DNA of 64,000 bases from Streptomyces tauricus (GCF_014650955.1 NZ_BMVY01000019.1:98228-162227); one strand, 5' to 3'. Shown: positions 16,925 to 25,838, counted from the first letter of the stretch. Translations and numbers: made by a program. Notes: generated from the sequence alone by a model not told the origin.

Positions 16925-19063
16925 TCAGCCGGACAGGCCGGCGGCACCGGCGTAGACGAACCGCCCGCCGTCGGCCCGGTAGCGGTGGACGCTGTTCGCC
17001 TGCACCTGGAGTTCCTTGTCGAAGGAGTAGGTGGTGAGCATGCCCTTGAACCGTGCCCGGGTGAGGGCCGCGGTGAGCTGGGCGCGGCTGGGCCGGGATC
17101 CCTTGGCGGCCAGTGCCGTGAGACGGTCGATGACCAGGCGCGCGGTGTCGTAGGCCTCGGCGGCCCAGACGTCCGGGGCGTTGCCGTAACGGCGCCGGTG
17201 CGCGGCGGCGAAGTCCCGGACGGGGGCCGCCTTGGGGGAGATGTACGGGGCCAGGACCTGCCAGCCGTCCGCGTGTTCGCCCGCCGCCGCGGTGAAGACC
17301 GTCGTCGCGGAGGACGGATCGAGGAAACACGGCCCCCGGAAGCCCTGTCGCGCCAGGGCCCGCGCCACCGAGCCGGCGCGTTCGGCGGTGCCCGTGTAGA
17401 ACAGGCCGTCCACCTCGTGGTCGAGCATGTCGTCGACCACGACGGCGGGATCGGCCGCGGCGGCCGGTACGGCGCGGATGTACAGCTCGCCGCGCAGGCT
17501 CTCGGCCGCGCTCTGTGCGCTCGTGACCAGCTCCCAGCCCGCGATGCGGCCGGCCCGGTCGGCCAGCAGGCCCGGGCGGCGCACCCCTTGGGCACGCAGT
17601 CGGGCGATGGTGGCGAGCGCGGTGTACGCGGCGAGCGGCACGGTACGGAAGTAGCAGCGGGCCGGGGCGAGCAGGACGTCCTGGGCGGCGCTGAACGACA
17701 GCTCGGAGACGCTGAGCAGCGGCAGTCCCGCTCCCTCGTACACCTCCAGCGCGGCGGTGACGGACTCCGCGCCGGTGGGGCCGACGACGGCGAGCACATC
17801 GCGGTCACCGGTCAGGCGCTGGGCGCCGCGCAGGGCGTTCGCGCTCCGGCCGCGGTCGTCGACGACCTCCAGTTCGAGCGGGAACGGTCTCCTCCGGCGT
17901 GCCCGGTACTCCTCGACGGCCAGCCGCACGCCCCGCTCCTGGGCCCGCCCGGCCGTTCCGCGCGGCCCACTGAGGTCCGCGTGCAGGCCAAGGACCCAGG
18001 GGCGTCCCCCTCCGCCCGAGGCGGCCCCGCCGTCCTCGCGCAGCGCCGCCCACGCGGCGGTGCCACCGCCGGCGGCCAGCAGAGCGGCACCACCGGCCAG
18101 CAGGATCCGCCGCCGCGCGGGCGCCGGGCGTGCCTCGGCGGCGGACGCGGGGACCTGGGTCGGCTCGATGCCGGGCAGGGCCAGCATCTCGGCCGACCGG
18201 TCGGCGACCATCCGCACCACCGGGTCCGGCAGCCAGTCGACGGTTCCCGGGGGAGCGTCCTCCAGCAGGAGGGTGTCGACGTCGTCCGCCGAGGGCCGCG
18301 TCGTCGGGTCCTTGGCGAGGCAGCGCTCCAGCAGGTCCCGCAGCGCGGTGTCCTCGATGCCGTCCAGAGCGGGCCGGTCGTGCACCGTGCGGTACAGGAC
18401 CGCGTCCACCGCGTCGCCGCCGAACGGCAGTTGGCCCGTGGCCGCGTACGCCAGGACACATCCCAGGGAGAACACGTCGCTCGCGGGGGTGACGGGCTGG
18501 GCCCGGGCCTGTTCGGGGGAGAGGAACCCGGGGGTGCCGATGACCATCAGTTCCGAGGTCAGCTCGGTCGCGTCGGCCGCGGTGGGGCGTGCGATACCGA
18601 AGTCGATCAGCCGAGGCCCGTCGGGGGCCAGCAGGATGTTGCCCGGTTTGACGTCCCGGTGCACGAGACCCGCGCGGTGCACCGCCCCGAGCGCCCGTGC
18701 CAGGACCTTGCCCAGGACCCGCGTCGCCCTGACCGGCAGGGGTCCGCAGTGGGCGACCGCCTCGGCCAGCGAGGGGCCCGGTACGAACGCCGTGGCCAGC
18801 CAGGGTGCCTCGGCCTCGACGTCGGCGCCCAGCACCGGCACCACCCAGGGGCTGCCCACCTGCCGGGCGGAGGCCGCCTCCCGGCGGAAGCGTGCCCGGA
18901 AGTCGGGCTCCTCGGCGTACTCGGGCTGGATCACCTTCACCGCGGCGAGGTCCCCGCCCGCGGCGCGGGCCAGGTAGACGACGCCCATGCCGCCGGCGCC
19001 CAGCCGTCCCAGCAGCCGGTACTCGTCCAGGTGCGCGGGGTCGGAGGCCGCCAACCGCTCCAT
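16925..19063 (-). CDS. Ser/Thr protein kinase fused to an extracellular ABC-type substrate-binding domain (copy 1)
   Basis: The 712-residue protein repeats the plan of its downstream neighbour: Gly loop GAGGMG, HRDVKPGNILL, IDFGIARP, GTPGFLSPEQ, a membrane helix (RRRILLAGGAALLAAGGGTAAW) and a type I periplasmic-binding domain with the GVRLAVEEYRARR start typical of Leu/Ile/Val-binding relatives. The ATG at 19063 shares one base with the stop of the lipoprotein gene, so translation is coupled. The two kinases differ enough in their sensor halves to suggest different ligands. All kinase catalytic residues appear intact. Confidence 0.9.
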   Translation of the reverse strand: MERLAASDPAHLDEYRLLGRLGAGGMGVVYLARAAGGDLAAVKVIQPEYAEEPDFRARFRREAASARQVGSPWVVPVLGADVEAEAPWLATAFVPGPSLAEAVAHCGPLPVRATRVLGKVLARALGAVHRAGLVHRDVKPGNILLAPDGPRLIDFGIARPTAADATELTSELMVIGTPGFLSPEQARAQPVTPASDVFSLGCVLAYAATGQLPFGGDAVDAVLYRTVHDRPALDGIEDTALRDLLERCLAKDPTTRPSADDVDTLLLEDAPPGTVDWLPDPVVRMVADRSAEMLALPGIEPTQVPASAAEARPAPARRRILLAGGAALLAAGGGTAAWAALREDGGAASGGGGRPWVLGLHADLSGPRGTAGRAQERGVRLAVEEYRARRRRPFPLELEVVDDRGRSANALRGAQRLTGDRDVLAVVGPTGAESVTAALEVYEGAGLPLLSVSELSFSAAQDVLLAPARCYFRTVPLAAYTALATIARLRAQGVRRPGLLADRAGRIAGWELVTSAQSAAESLRGELYIRAVPAAAADPAVVVDDMLDHEVDGLFYTGTAERAGSVARALARQGFRGPCFLDPSSATTVFTAAAGEHADGWQVLAPYISPKAAPVRDFAAAHRRRYGNAPDVWAAEAYDTARLVIDRLTALAAKGSRPSRAQLTAALTRARFKGMLTTYSFDKELQVQANSVHRYRADGGRFVYAGAAGLSG

Positions 19064-20010
19064 CACGAACCACCCTTCGTACCGGGCTCGGTGTCCTGCC
19101 CCGTGTCGCTCCCGTCGCTCCCGATCTCCTTCTCCGCCCGCAGCATCACCCGTATCAGCGGGTCCTGGACGAGGGACTGGATCTCGTCCGCGGTGCGTCC
19201 TTCGCCGCCGCACGCGGACGCCGACATCACCACGGAACCGAGCGCGGCCTGCTGCCAGAAGTACGGGTACGGTCCGCCGCGGGTCTCGCTGCGGCACTCG
19301 CCGGTCTCCAGCAGGGAGTCGTCGAGATCGACGTTGCTGCCCTCGCCCTGCCCGAACGCGTACGAGCGCAGGTTCGTCAGCCGCTCACCGGGCCGCAGCA
19401 CCTGTTCCCGGCAGCCGAGTGCCTCCTCCAGCATCCCGGCCTGCTCCCACGCGGCGTCCAGGGCGGTGCGGTGCACGGTGATCGTCGTGGAGAGCCGTAC
19501 CGCCCCCTTGCCGCCGCTCTTCTCGGCGGGCAGCCAGAAGTACCGGGTCCGCGTGGCCAGCACGTCCTGCGGTGTCTCCTCAACCCGCCACACGCAGTTC
19601 TCCGCGAGGTCCGACCAGCGCCCCGGGGCGGCCTCGTAGGGGACGGCCGGTCGTACGTCCGCACCGAACAGGGCCGCGTCGGGGATCAGCCGGCCGATCA
19701 CGGCCTGCCCCTGGGCGGCCGTCGTGGGGTACTTGGCCGGGTCGGTCAGCGCGTCGAGCGGTCCGGAGGCGGTGGCCGGGGCGTCCGTCCCCGTTCCGGG
19801 GGAGCCGTCGCCCCGTCCGCCCTCCTTTGCGTTCCCGCCCGCAGGGGACCGCGTGCCCGCAGGGGAGCGCTCGCCGGTGGAGGACCGCGTGCCCGGCCCG
19901 TCGTCGTGGTCGTTCTCGGTGGTGCACCCCGCGACGAGCACGGAGCCGACGAGTACGGAGTTCACCGCTGTAAGAATTCCGCACACCCGCAGTCCCCTCA
20001 CCCGTGCCAC
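19063..20010 (-). CDS. Lipoprotein of unknown function, operon partner of the sensor kinases
   Basis: GTG at 20010 gives 315 residues. A signal peptide with lipobox VAGC is followed by a Ser/Gly/Thr linker of about 60 residues carrying short repeats (ERSPAGTRSPAGG), then a domain I do not recognise with several cysteines (ENCVWRV, GCREQVL, GECRSE, SACGGEG), which suggests disulfides. It is the first gene of a three-gene operon and is coupled to kinase copy 1, so it may be an extracellular partner or substrate of those receptors; that is inference only. Confidence 0.75.
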   Translation of the reverse strand: MARVRGLRVCGILTAVNSVLVGSVLVAGCTTENDHDDGPGTRSSTGERSPAGTRSPAGGNAKEGGRGDGSPGTGTDAPATASGPLDALTDPAKYPTTAAQGQAVIGRLIPDAALFGADVRPAVPYEAAPGRWSDLAENCVWRVEETPQDVLATRTRYFWLPAEKSGGKGAVRLSTTITVHRTALDAAWEQAGMLEEALGCREQVLRPGERLTNLRSYAFGQGEGSNVDLDDSLLETGECRSETRGGPYPYFWQQAALGSVVMSASACGGEGRTADEIQSLVQDPLIRVMLRAEKEIGSDGSDTGQDTEPGTKGGS

Positions 20011-20203
20011 ATCCCCACCCCCATGCCCACGCCCCGAGGCCCGTACCTCGTACCCCTACCGATGCCGAGGCAGTGCCTTCCGGTTCCCGTCACCGGGACC
20101 GGGCAGCCGGGGGAGATCGTAGAGCCAGGAGGTGTCAACAGCCCATAGGGAAAGGGCAGTTGCCGAAGACTCGCGGGTCACCGGCAGTGGCCGGGTACGG
20201 CCC

Positions 20204-21643
20204 TCAAGGGGTGTCGCGGACCAACGGGATCGTCAGCGTGAACGTCGTCGTCCCCGGCCGGCTCCGTACGTCGATGGTGCCGCCGTGCGCCCGGACCAGG
20301 GAACGGGCCACCGCGAGGCCCAGGCCGCTGCCGCCGCGGTCCCTGCTGCGGGCCTTGTCGATACGGAAGAAGCGGTCGAAGACGCGCTCCTGGTCCGCGG
20401 CCGGGATGCCGGGGCCGGAGTCGGTGACCCGCACGACGGCCGCACCGGCCGTGACGGACACCTCCACGGCGACCTCCGTACCGGTCGGGGTGTGCACGGC
20501 GGCATTGGTGAGGAGGTTGTCGAGGACCTGCCGGACGCGCAGGACGTCGAGCCGCAGCCGCACCGGACCCGCGCCGGCCGTGACGGTCAGCGGATGGTCC
20601 GCGTGGGTCGCCCGGAACGCGTCCGCGGCCTGCCGGACCAGCTCCGCGAGGTCGGCGTCCTCCAGCCGCAGCGGCGCGTCCACCTCGGCCGCGTCCAGCC
20701 GGGCGAGCAGCAGCAGATCGTCGAGGAGCACCCCCATCCGGGCGGCCTCGGCCCGCAGTCTGGCCAGGTGTTTGTCCCGCTCGCCGGGCTCGTTGGCCGC
20801 CGCGTACTGGAAGAGGTCCGCGTAACCGCGTACCGACATCAGCGGCGTACGCAGCTCGTGCGAGGCGTCCGCGACGAAGCGGCGCAGCCGCTGCTCGGCC
20901 TCCGTACGGACGGCCAGCGAGTCGTCGATGTGCTCCAGCATGGTGTTGAACGCGGTACGCAGCTCCTCGACCTCCGGGCCGCCGTTGCCGCGGTCGGCGC
21001 GCACCGGCAGCCGGGCCGAGTCGGTGAAGTCGTGCGAGGTGATGCCACGGGCGGTGTGCGCCATGTCGCTGAGCGGCTGCAGACCCCGGCGCAGCACCGC
21101 GCGCCCGAACACCACGAGTCCGAGGAGCGCGAGGGCGAACGCGACGACCTGGACCGTGACCAGCTGGTCCATGGTGTCCTCGATGTCCTCCAGCGGCGCC
21201 GCGGTGACCAGGACGACACCCTGGCCGATCTTGCAGGCGCGCAGCCGGTACGCGCCCTCGTCCTCGATACGCGTGGTGTGGGACATCTCCGTCGCCCCGG
21301 CCCGGGCCAGTGACTCGGCGAAGGAGGTGAGCTCGACGGTGTCCTTCGGTACGTCACTTGGTCTGCGCAGGACGGCCGAGTCGCCCGAGACGTCGTACAC
21401 CGCGGTGTACCAGCCGTAGTACGGCCGGCGCTCCACCGTGCCGTGTGCCTGGGCATCCTTGGACTGGGTGGTCTGGACGAGCTTCATCTGGTCGTTGAGC
21501 TGCCGTTCAAGGTAGTCCCGCATGTACGTCGACAGCGCGGTGCCGACCACGGCGAAGACGACCAGGGAGAGCACGCCCATGCCGAGCGCGAGCCGGGTGC
21601 CGAGGCGGAGCCTGCGGTAGGTGTCGCGGAGCCGGCCGATCAC
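20204..21643 (-). CDS. Two-component sensor histidine kinase
   Basis: This 479-residue protein has a first membrane helix at about 18-40, an extracytoplasmic loop of about 120 residues with Cys137, a second helix at about 161-182, a HAMP domain, the phospho-accepting His262 in DASHELRTPLMSVRGYADLF, the N box (QVLDNLLTNAAVHTP), and the G boxes (DSGPGIP, GGSGLGLAVA). It overlaps the response-regulator gene by 4 bases and is read from the same transcript. The operon faces a flavin electron-transfer operon across a shared promoter region, so redox or metal state is a reasonable guess for its signal. Confidence 0.93.
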   Translation of the reverse strand: MIGRLRDTYRRLRLGTRLALGMGVLSLVVFAVVGTALSTYMRDYLERQLNDQMKLVQTTQSKDAQAHGTVERRPYYGWYTAVYDVSGDSAVLRRPSDVPKDTVELTSFAESLARAGATEMSHTTRIEDEGAYRLRACKIGQGVVLVTAAPLEDIEDTMDQLVTVQVVAFALALLGLVVFGRAVLRRGLQPLSDMAHTARGITSHDFTDSARLPVRADRGNGGPEVEELRTAFNTMLEHIDDSLAVRTEAEQRLRRFVADASHELRTPLMSVRGYADLFQYAAANEPGERDKHLARLRAEAARMGVLLDDLLLLARLDAAEVDAPLRLEDADLAELVRQAADAFRATHADHPLTVTAGAGPVRLRLDVLRVRQVLDNLLTNAAVHTPTGTEVAVEVSVTAGAAVVRVTDSGPGIPAADQERVFDRFFRIDKARSRDRGGSGLGLAVARSLVRAHGGTIDVRSRPGTTTFTLTIPLVRDTP

Positions 21644-22377
21644 TCGGTGACCTGCCGGACGACGTAGCCGACGCCTCGGACGGTGTGGATCAGCTGCGGT
21701 TCGTCGCCCCTGTCGTCGCCGCTCACGTCGGTGTCGCCGTCGAGCTTGCGGCGCAGCCGGCTGACGACCAGCTCCACCACGTTCGAGCGGCCGCCGAAGC
21801 CGTACTCCCAGACATGGTCGAGGATCTGGGCCTTGGTGAGGACCGTCGGCGACTTGCGCATCAGATAGCGGAGCACCTCGTACTCGGTCGGGGTGAGCGT
21901 CAGCAGCCGCTCGCCCCGGCGCACCTCGCGGGTGTCCTCGTCCATCGTCAGATCCGCGACCGACAGCACGGACCGCTGGAAGGCGGGTCCCGCGCTGCGG
22001 CGCAGCACGGTCCGCAGCCGGGCCATCAGCTCCTCCACCGCGAACGGTTTGACGAGGTAGTCGTCACCGCCCCTGGTGAGACCCGCGACCCGGTCCGCCA
22101 CGCCGTCCCGAGCGGTCAGGAAGACGACGGGCACCATCGTCCCGGACAGGCGCAGCCGGTCCAGCACGGCGAAACCGTCGAGCCCCGGCAGCATCAGGTC
22201 GAGCACCACGATGTCCGGGTGGAACTCGGCGGCGCGCCGCAGTGCCTCCTCGCCGGAGTTGGCGGTGACCGCCTCCCAGCCCTCGTAGCGGGCGACCGTC
22301 GCGACCAGGTCGGCGATGGGCGGGTCGTCGTCCACGACGAGAAGTCGTACTTTTTCCACGTGCCCATAGTGCTTCAC
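21640..22377 (-). CDS. OmpR/PhoB-family response regulator
   Basis: The 245-residue product has a receiver domain with acidic pocket (VVDDDPP), phospho-acceptor Asp60 (IVVLDLMLPG), Thr in FLTARD and Lys in YLVKPF, and a C-terminal winged helix (LTLTPTEYEVLRYLMRKSPTVLTKAQILDHVWEYGF ... VRGVGYVVR, split here). The start may be the ATG at 22377 or the GTG at 22359, which removes six unusual residues. It pairs with the histidine kinase downstream. Confidence 0.93.
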   Translation of the reverse strand: MKHYGHVEKVRLLVVDDDPPIADLVATVARYEGWEAVTANSGEEALRRAAEFHPDIVVLDLMLPGLDGFAVLDRLRLSGTMVPVVFLTARDGVADRVAGLTRGGDDYLVKPFAVEELMARLRTVLRRSAGPAFQRSVLSVADLTMDEDTREVRRGERLLTLTPTEYEVLRYLMRKSPTVLTKAQILDHVWEYGFGGRSNVVELVVSRLRRKLDGDTDVSGDDRGDEPQLIHTVRGVGYVVRQVTE

Positions 22378-22441
22378 GTGGCCGATCGCGCCATAGCCGA
22401 GGGCGGGCCGGGACCGGATCGATAAACACTTGAAAGTTCAG

Positions 22442-22459
22442 CGACAGGAAAACGACAGG
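22442..22459. promoter_or_regulatory. Candidate response-regulator box: two CGACAGG repeats 11 bp apart
   Basis: CGACAGG occurs at 22442-22448 and again at 22453-22459. An 11-base spacing places the half-sites on the same DNA face, as for tandem OmpR/PhoB-type sites. It lies in the roughly 155-base divergent region between the two-component genes and the membrane oxidoreductase gene. Confidence 0.45.
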
Positions 22460-22533
22460 GTTGCCGAGGCAGGCTCGGAGTCCCAGGACCCGCGTCAAGG
22501 GATCCGAGGACCCCGATCAAGGAGTTGCCGTCC

Positions 22534-23874
22534 GTGACGACTGTCCAGACGACCGTTCCGCCGCCGACCGCGGCGGTGCGTCCCAAAATGGTGGCCCGCG
22601 CCGGCCTGTACGGCGTGCTGGCCCTGAACGTGGTCGTGGTGACCGTGTTCTTCATCCAGGCCGGGTTCGCCTCGAACACCCTCATCGTGCTGGGCAGACT
22701 CGCCGGACTGTACGGCGCGCTGCTGATGGCCTTCCAGCTGCTGCTGGTCGCCCGGCTGCCGTGGTTCGACCGCCGCATCGGCATGGACCGGCTGACCTCC
22801 TGGCACCGCTGGGTCGGCTTCGGCCTGCTCTTCACCCTGCTCGGACACGCCGTGTTCATCACCTTCGGCTACGCCCAGTCGTCCTCGATGGACCCGGTGA
22901 ACCAGCTGGTGGACCTCGGGCAGACCGTCGAGGGCGTGTTCCGCGCGATCGTCGCGCTCGGCCTGATCCTCGTGATCGGCGGCGTCTCGGCCCGCTTCGC
23001 CCGCCGCAGGCTCGCGTACGAGACCTGGCACTTCATCCACCTGTACACGTACGTCGCGGTGGTGCTGGCGTTCACGCACCAGGTCGCGGCCGGTACGACG
23101 TTCACCTCGTCGTCCGCCGCCACGACGTACTGGTACGTGCTGTGGGGCGTGGCGCTCGGCGCGGTGCTCCTGGGCCGGTTCGTCCTCCCGCTGTGGCGCA
23201 ACCTGCGCCACCAGCTGCGGATCTCCGCCGTGGTGCCCGAGTCCGACAACGTCGTCTCCATCCACATCACGGGACGCGACCTCGACCGCCTGCCGGCCCG
23301 CGCGGGCCAGTTCTTCCTGTGGCGGTTCCTCACCAGGGACCGGTGGTGGCAGGCCAACCCGTTCTCCCTGTCGGCGGCCCCCGACGGCCGGTCACTGCGG
23401 CTCACCGCCAAGACGGCCGGTGACGGCACCGCCGCCCTCCGGCATCTCAAGGTGGGCACGCGGGTCTTCGCCGAGGGGCCGTACGGCGCCTTCACCGCGA
23501 TGCACCGCACCCGCTCCGAGGCCGTACTCATCGCCGGCGGCGTCGGAGTCACCCCGATCCGGGCCCTGCTGGAGGAACTGCACGGGCACGCCGTGGTCAT
23601 CTACCGGGTGGGCTCGGACCGGGACGCGGTGCTCTACGAGGAGCTGCGCGAACTCGCCCACGCCAAGGGCGCCGAACTGCACCTGGTGTCCGGTCCTGTC
23701 AGCCCCGACAAGCTCGCCCCGGCCGAGCTGGCCCGGCTCGTCCCGGACATCGGCGACCGTGACGTGTTCCTGTGCGGGCCGCCGCCGATGATGAACGCGG
23801 TGCTGGGCAGCCTGCGCGAGCTGGGCGTGCCCAAGCCGCAGATCCATTTCGAGCGCTTCAGCCTGGCGGGATGA
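22534..23874 (+). CDS. Membrane ferric-reductase-like flavin oxidoreductase (FAD/NAD(P)H)
   Basis: I chose GTG 22534, 9 bases after AAGGAG, over a TTG at 22525; the protein has 446 residues. The N-terminal half is a six-helix ferric-reductase-type domain with His pairs likely to hold two hemes (WHRWVGFGLLFTLLGH and the HFIHLYTY...TH helix). The C-terminal half is a ferredoxin-reductase fold: FAD motif RAGQFFLWRF, NAD(P) motif GGVGVTPIRALLEEL and terminal CGPPPMMNAV. It should move electrons from cytosolic NAD(P)H across the membrane to the flavoproteins encoded next. Confidence 0.88.
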   Translation: MTTVQTTVPPPTAAVRPKMVARAGLYGVLALNVVVVTVFFIQAGFASNTLIVLGRLAGLYGALLMAFQLLLVARLPWFDRRIGMDRLTSWHRWVGFGLLFTLLGHAVFITFGYAQSSSMDPVNQLVDLGQTVEGVFRAIVALGLILVIGGVSARFARRRLAYETWHFIHLYTYVAVVLAFTHQVAAGTTFTSSSAATTYWYVLWGVALGAVLLGRFVLPLWRNLRHQLRISAVVPESDNVVSIHITGRDLDRLPARAGQFFLWRFLTRDRWWQANPFSLSAAPDGRSLRLTAKTAGDGTAALRHLKVGTRVFAEGPYGAFTAMHRTRSEAVLIAGGVGVTPIRALLEELHGHAVVIYRVGSDRDAVLYEELRELAHAKGAELHLVSGPVSPDKLAPAELARLVPDIGDRDVFLCGPPPMMNAVLGSLRELGVPKPQIHFERFSLAG

Positions 23875-23971
23875 GCGCCGTCGTGAGCGGGACCCGGATG
23901 ACCGCGACCGCGACCGCGACCGGGACCCGGATGACCGTGCCCGTGTGCGGGACGAGGATGAGAGAGACATC

Positions 23972-24676
23972 GTGAAGCGAGCAATACCTGTCCTGGTGCT
24001 GAGTGTCGCGGGTCTGATCCCGGTGTGGCGCTACGCCCCCTCGGACGGCTCGACGACGACCACCGAGGCCTCGGCGCCCGCCGCGACGCCTTCCGCGCCC
24101 TCCTCCGGGAACGGCTCGTCCCAGGTGGTCAAGGGCACGACCGTGGACACCGAGAAGGGGCCCGTCCAGGTCGAGGTGACCTTCGACGGCGACAAGATCA
24201 CGGCCGTGAAGCTGCTCCGGCAGCCGAACCATCCGCAGACCGAGGCGGCCGTGCCGAAGCTCGTCGCGTCGACGCTGCAGGCGCAGAGCGCCGACGTCGA
24301 CACGGTGTCCGGCGCGACGATCACGAGCGACGGCTACCGGGAGTCGCTGCAGGCGGCCATCGACGCGCACGCCGAGTCCGCCTCGGCCTCCTCCTCGCCG
24401 TCCGCGTCGGCCGCCGCCTCCCAGGTCGTGGCGGGGTCCGCGGTGAACACCGAGAAGGGCACCGTCCAGGTCGAGGTCACCTTCGACGGCGACAGCATCG
24501 GTTCGGTACGCATGCTGCAGCAGCCGAACCATCCGCAGACCGAGGCCGCCGTACCGAAGCTCGTCGCGTCGACGCTCAAGGCGCAGAGCGCCGACATCGA
24601 CGCGGTGTCCGGGGCCACGATCACGAGCGAGGGATACGTCGAGTCGCTGCAGGCGGCGCTCGACGCGAGGGGCTGA
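23972..24676 (+). CDS. Exported protein with two tandem FMN-binding domains (covalent flavinylation sites)
   Basis: The GTG at 23972 yields about 234 residues with an N-terminal membrane anchor or signal (VLVLSVAGLIPVW), a Ser/Thr/Ala-rich linker and two FMN-binding domains of about 75 residues. Each ends in the flavinylation motif D-x-x-S-G-A-T (DTVSGAT, DAVSGAT), where the Thr accepts FMN in RnfG/NqrC relatives. The two domains are encoded by repeats offset by exactly 300 bases. The ApbE flavin transferase gene overlaps its stop by one base. It probably relays electrons outside the membrane. Confidence 0.88.
   Translation: MKRAIPVLVLSVAGLIPVWRYAPSDGSTTTTEASAPAATPSAPSSGNGSSQVVKGTTVDTEKGPVQVEVTFDGDKITAVKLLRQPNHPQTEAAVPKLVASTLQAQSADVDTVSGATITSDGYRESLQAAIDAHAESASASSSPSASAAASQVVAGSAVNTEKGTVQVEVTFDGDSIGSVRMLQQPNHPQTEAAVPKLVASTLKAQSADIDAVSGATITSEGYVESLQAALDARG
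24124..24645 (+). repeat. Internal direct duplication, 300-bp offset, encoding the two FMN-binding domains
   Basis: Matching segments occur with a constant 300-base shift: for example GTCGAGGT at 24170 and 24470, and CAGCCGAACCATCCGCAGAC at 24221 and 24521. Long stretches are identical, so the duplication is recent or maintained by gene conversion. The intervening linker is Ala/Ser-rich. Confidence 0.8.
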
Positions 24677-25452
24677 TGACGATGGCCGTACCGAGCGTCG
24701 AGACCTCCGCGGCCGGCCTGGTGCACCGGGTCGAGCACATCATGGGGCTGCCCGTCTCCCTGCGGATCGAGGACGGTGTCCCGGCGCGGGACGCCGTCGA
24801 CGCCGCGGACCGGGTGTTCGCCTGGCTGCGTGAGGTCGACGCGCGGTTCAGTCCCTTCCTGCCCGACAGCGAGGTGTCCCGGCTCGACCGGGGTGAACTG
24901 ACGGACGACCGGCTGAGCCCGGACCTGGTCGAGGTCCTCGACCTGTGCGAGCGGTACCGGGTCGAGAGCGGCGGCGCGTTCCAGGTGCGGCTGCCCGGCC
25001 GGGGGCTCGACCCCTGCGCCATGGTCAAGGGCTGGGCGGTCCAGCGCGGCGCGGAGCTGCTGCGGGCGGCGGGGGTGACGACGTTCTGCCTCAACGCGGG
25101 CGGTGACGTCGTCGCGGCGGGGCGGCCCTGGCGGATCGGGGTACGGCATCCGGAGCGGGCCGACCGCGTGTGCGCGGTGGTGGAGGTCGCGGAGGGGGCG
25201 GTGGCCACGTCCGGACGGTACGAGCGGGGGGACCACATCTTCGACGGCCGTACGGGGCGGGCGGCGACCGGGCTGCTCAGCCTCACCGTGGTGGCGCCCT
25301 CGCTCACGGAGGCGGACGCGGTGGCCACGGCGGGGTTCGCGATGGGTGTGGAGGGGGTCGGCTGGGCGGCGGGGCGTGCGGGGTGCGAGGTGTTCGCGGT
25401 GGACGCGGGGCGGGGGGTGCTGTCCAGCCCCGGCTTCCCGAAGGCACCCTGA
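24676..25452 (+). CDS. apbE: FAD:protein FMN transferase (ApbE)
   Basis: The ATG at 24676 overlaps the stop of the FMN-binding protein. The 258-residue product shows the ApbE core: MGLPVSLRI start, FSPFLPDSEVSRLDRG, the Asp/Cys region DPCAMVKGWAVQRGAELL, the nucleotide-binding LNAGGDVVAAG strand, VATSGRYERGDHIFDGRTG and late LTEADAVATAGFAMG metal-binding segment. ApbE enzymes transfer FMN from FAD to Thr/Ser in S/T-G-A-T motifs, which the preceding protein contains twice. Some members also have an export signal; none is visible here, so it may act before export or the start may differ. Confidence 0.92.
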   Translation: MTMAVPSVETSAAGLVHRVEHIMGLPVSLRIEDGVPARDAVDAADRVFAWLREVDARFSPFLPDSEVSRLDRGELTDDRLSPDLVEVLDLCERYRVESGGAFQVRLPGRGLDPCAMVKGWAVQRGAELLRAAGVTTFCLNAGGDVVAAGRPWRIGVRHPERADRVCAVVEVAEGAVATSGRYERGDHIFDGRTGRAATGLLSLTVVAPSLTEADAVATAGFAMGVEGVGWAAGRAGCEVFAVDAGRGVLSSPGFPKAP

Positions 25453-25479
25453 GGGCTCCGCCGGGGCGGACGCGGGTGT

Positions 25480-25690
25480 GGGGGTTGATGGGGGTTGCCC
25501 GCGCCGTTCCCCGCGCCCCTTAGGGGCGATGTGCGCTGGCCGGTCGATGGGTGCGGGTTGGTCGGGGCTGGCCGCGCCGTTCCCCGCGCCCCTTGAGGGG
25601 CGCGTGCTGGCTGCCCGCTGATGGGTGCGGGCCGTGGGGGTGGGCCGCGCCGTTCCCCGCGCCCCTTACGGGGGCGGGGAACGGTGTGAC
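25480..25690 (-). repeat. 73-bp tandem repeat array, 3 units (family shared with 35.8-36.2 kb)
   Basis: The core GCGCCGTTCCCCGCGCCCCT begins at 25501, 25574 and 25647, a period of 73. Its reverse complement is the core of the six-unit array at 35769-36159. Sequence before the core (GGGCCGTGGGGGT) is also shared between the arrays. Confidence 0.8.
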
Positions 25691-25812
25691 GCGCGGGCGC
25701 GGCTTTGGATGCGGGGGCGCCCCGTGTCTTTCAGGGGCGCGGGGAACTGCGCGCTCAGCTCTCACTGGGGTGCGGGGAAAGGTGACCCCCGCCGCCAGGC
25801 GCCCCCAGGGTG

Positions 25813-25838
25813 AAGGGCCCCATCTGCGGGCCCTTTTT
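25813..25838 (+). terminator. Intrinsic terminator
   Basis: AAGGGCCC (25813-25820) pairs with GGGCCCTT (25828-25835) around CATCTGC and runs into TTTTT, a classical factor-independent terminator and rare in being followed by a T-run. It insulates the GntR promoter from upstream transcription. Confidence 0.75.

Noticed and set aside
14728..17808. One 1026-codon open frame on the minus strand that looks like a single giant protein
   Set aside because: The upstream 300 codons are an out-of-frame reading of kinase copy 1; the real protein starts at 16908 with a kinase domain.
23888..23937. Two 17-base direct repeats 33 bases apart before the FMN-binding gene
   Set aside because: Simple GACCGC/GGATGACC slippage in a short spacer; no palindrome or promoter element is formed.
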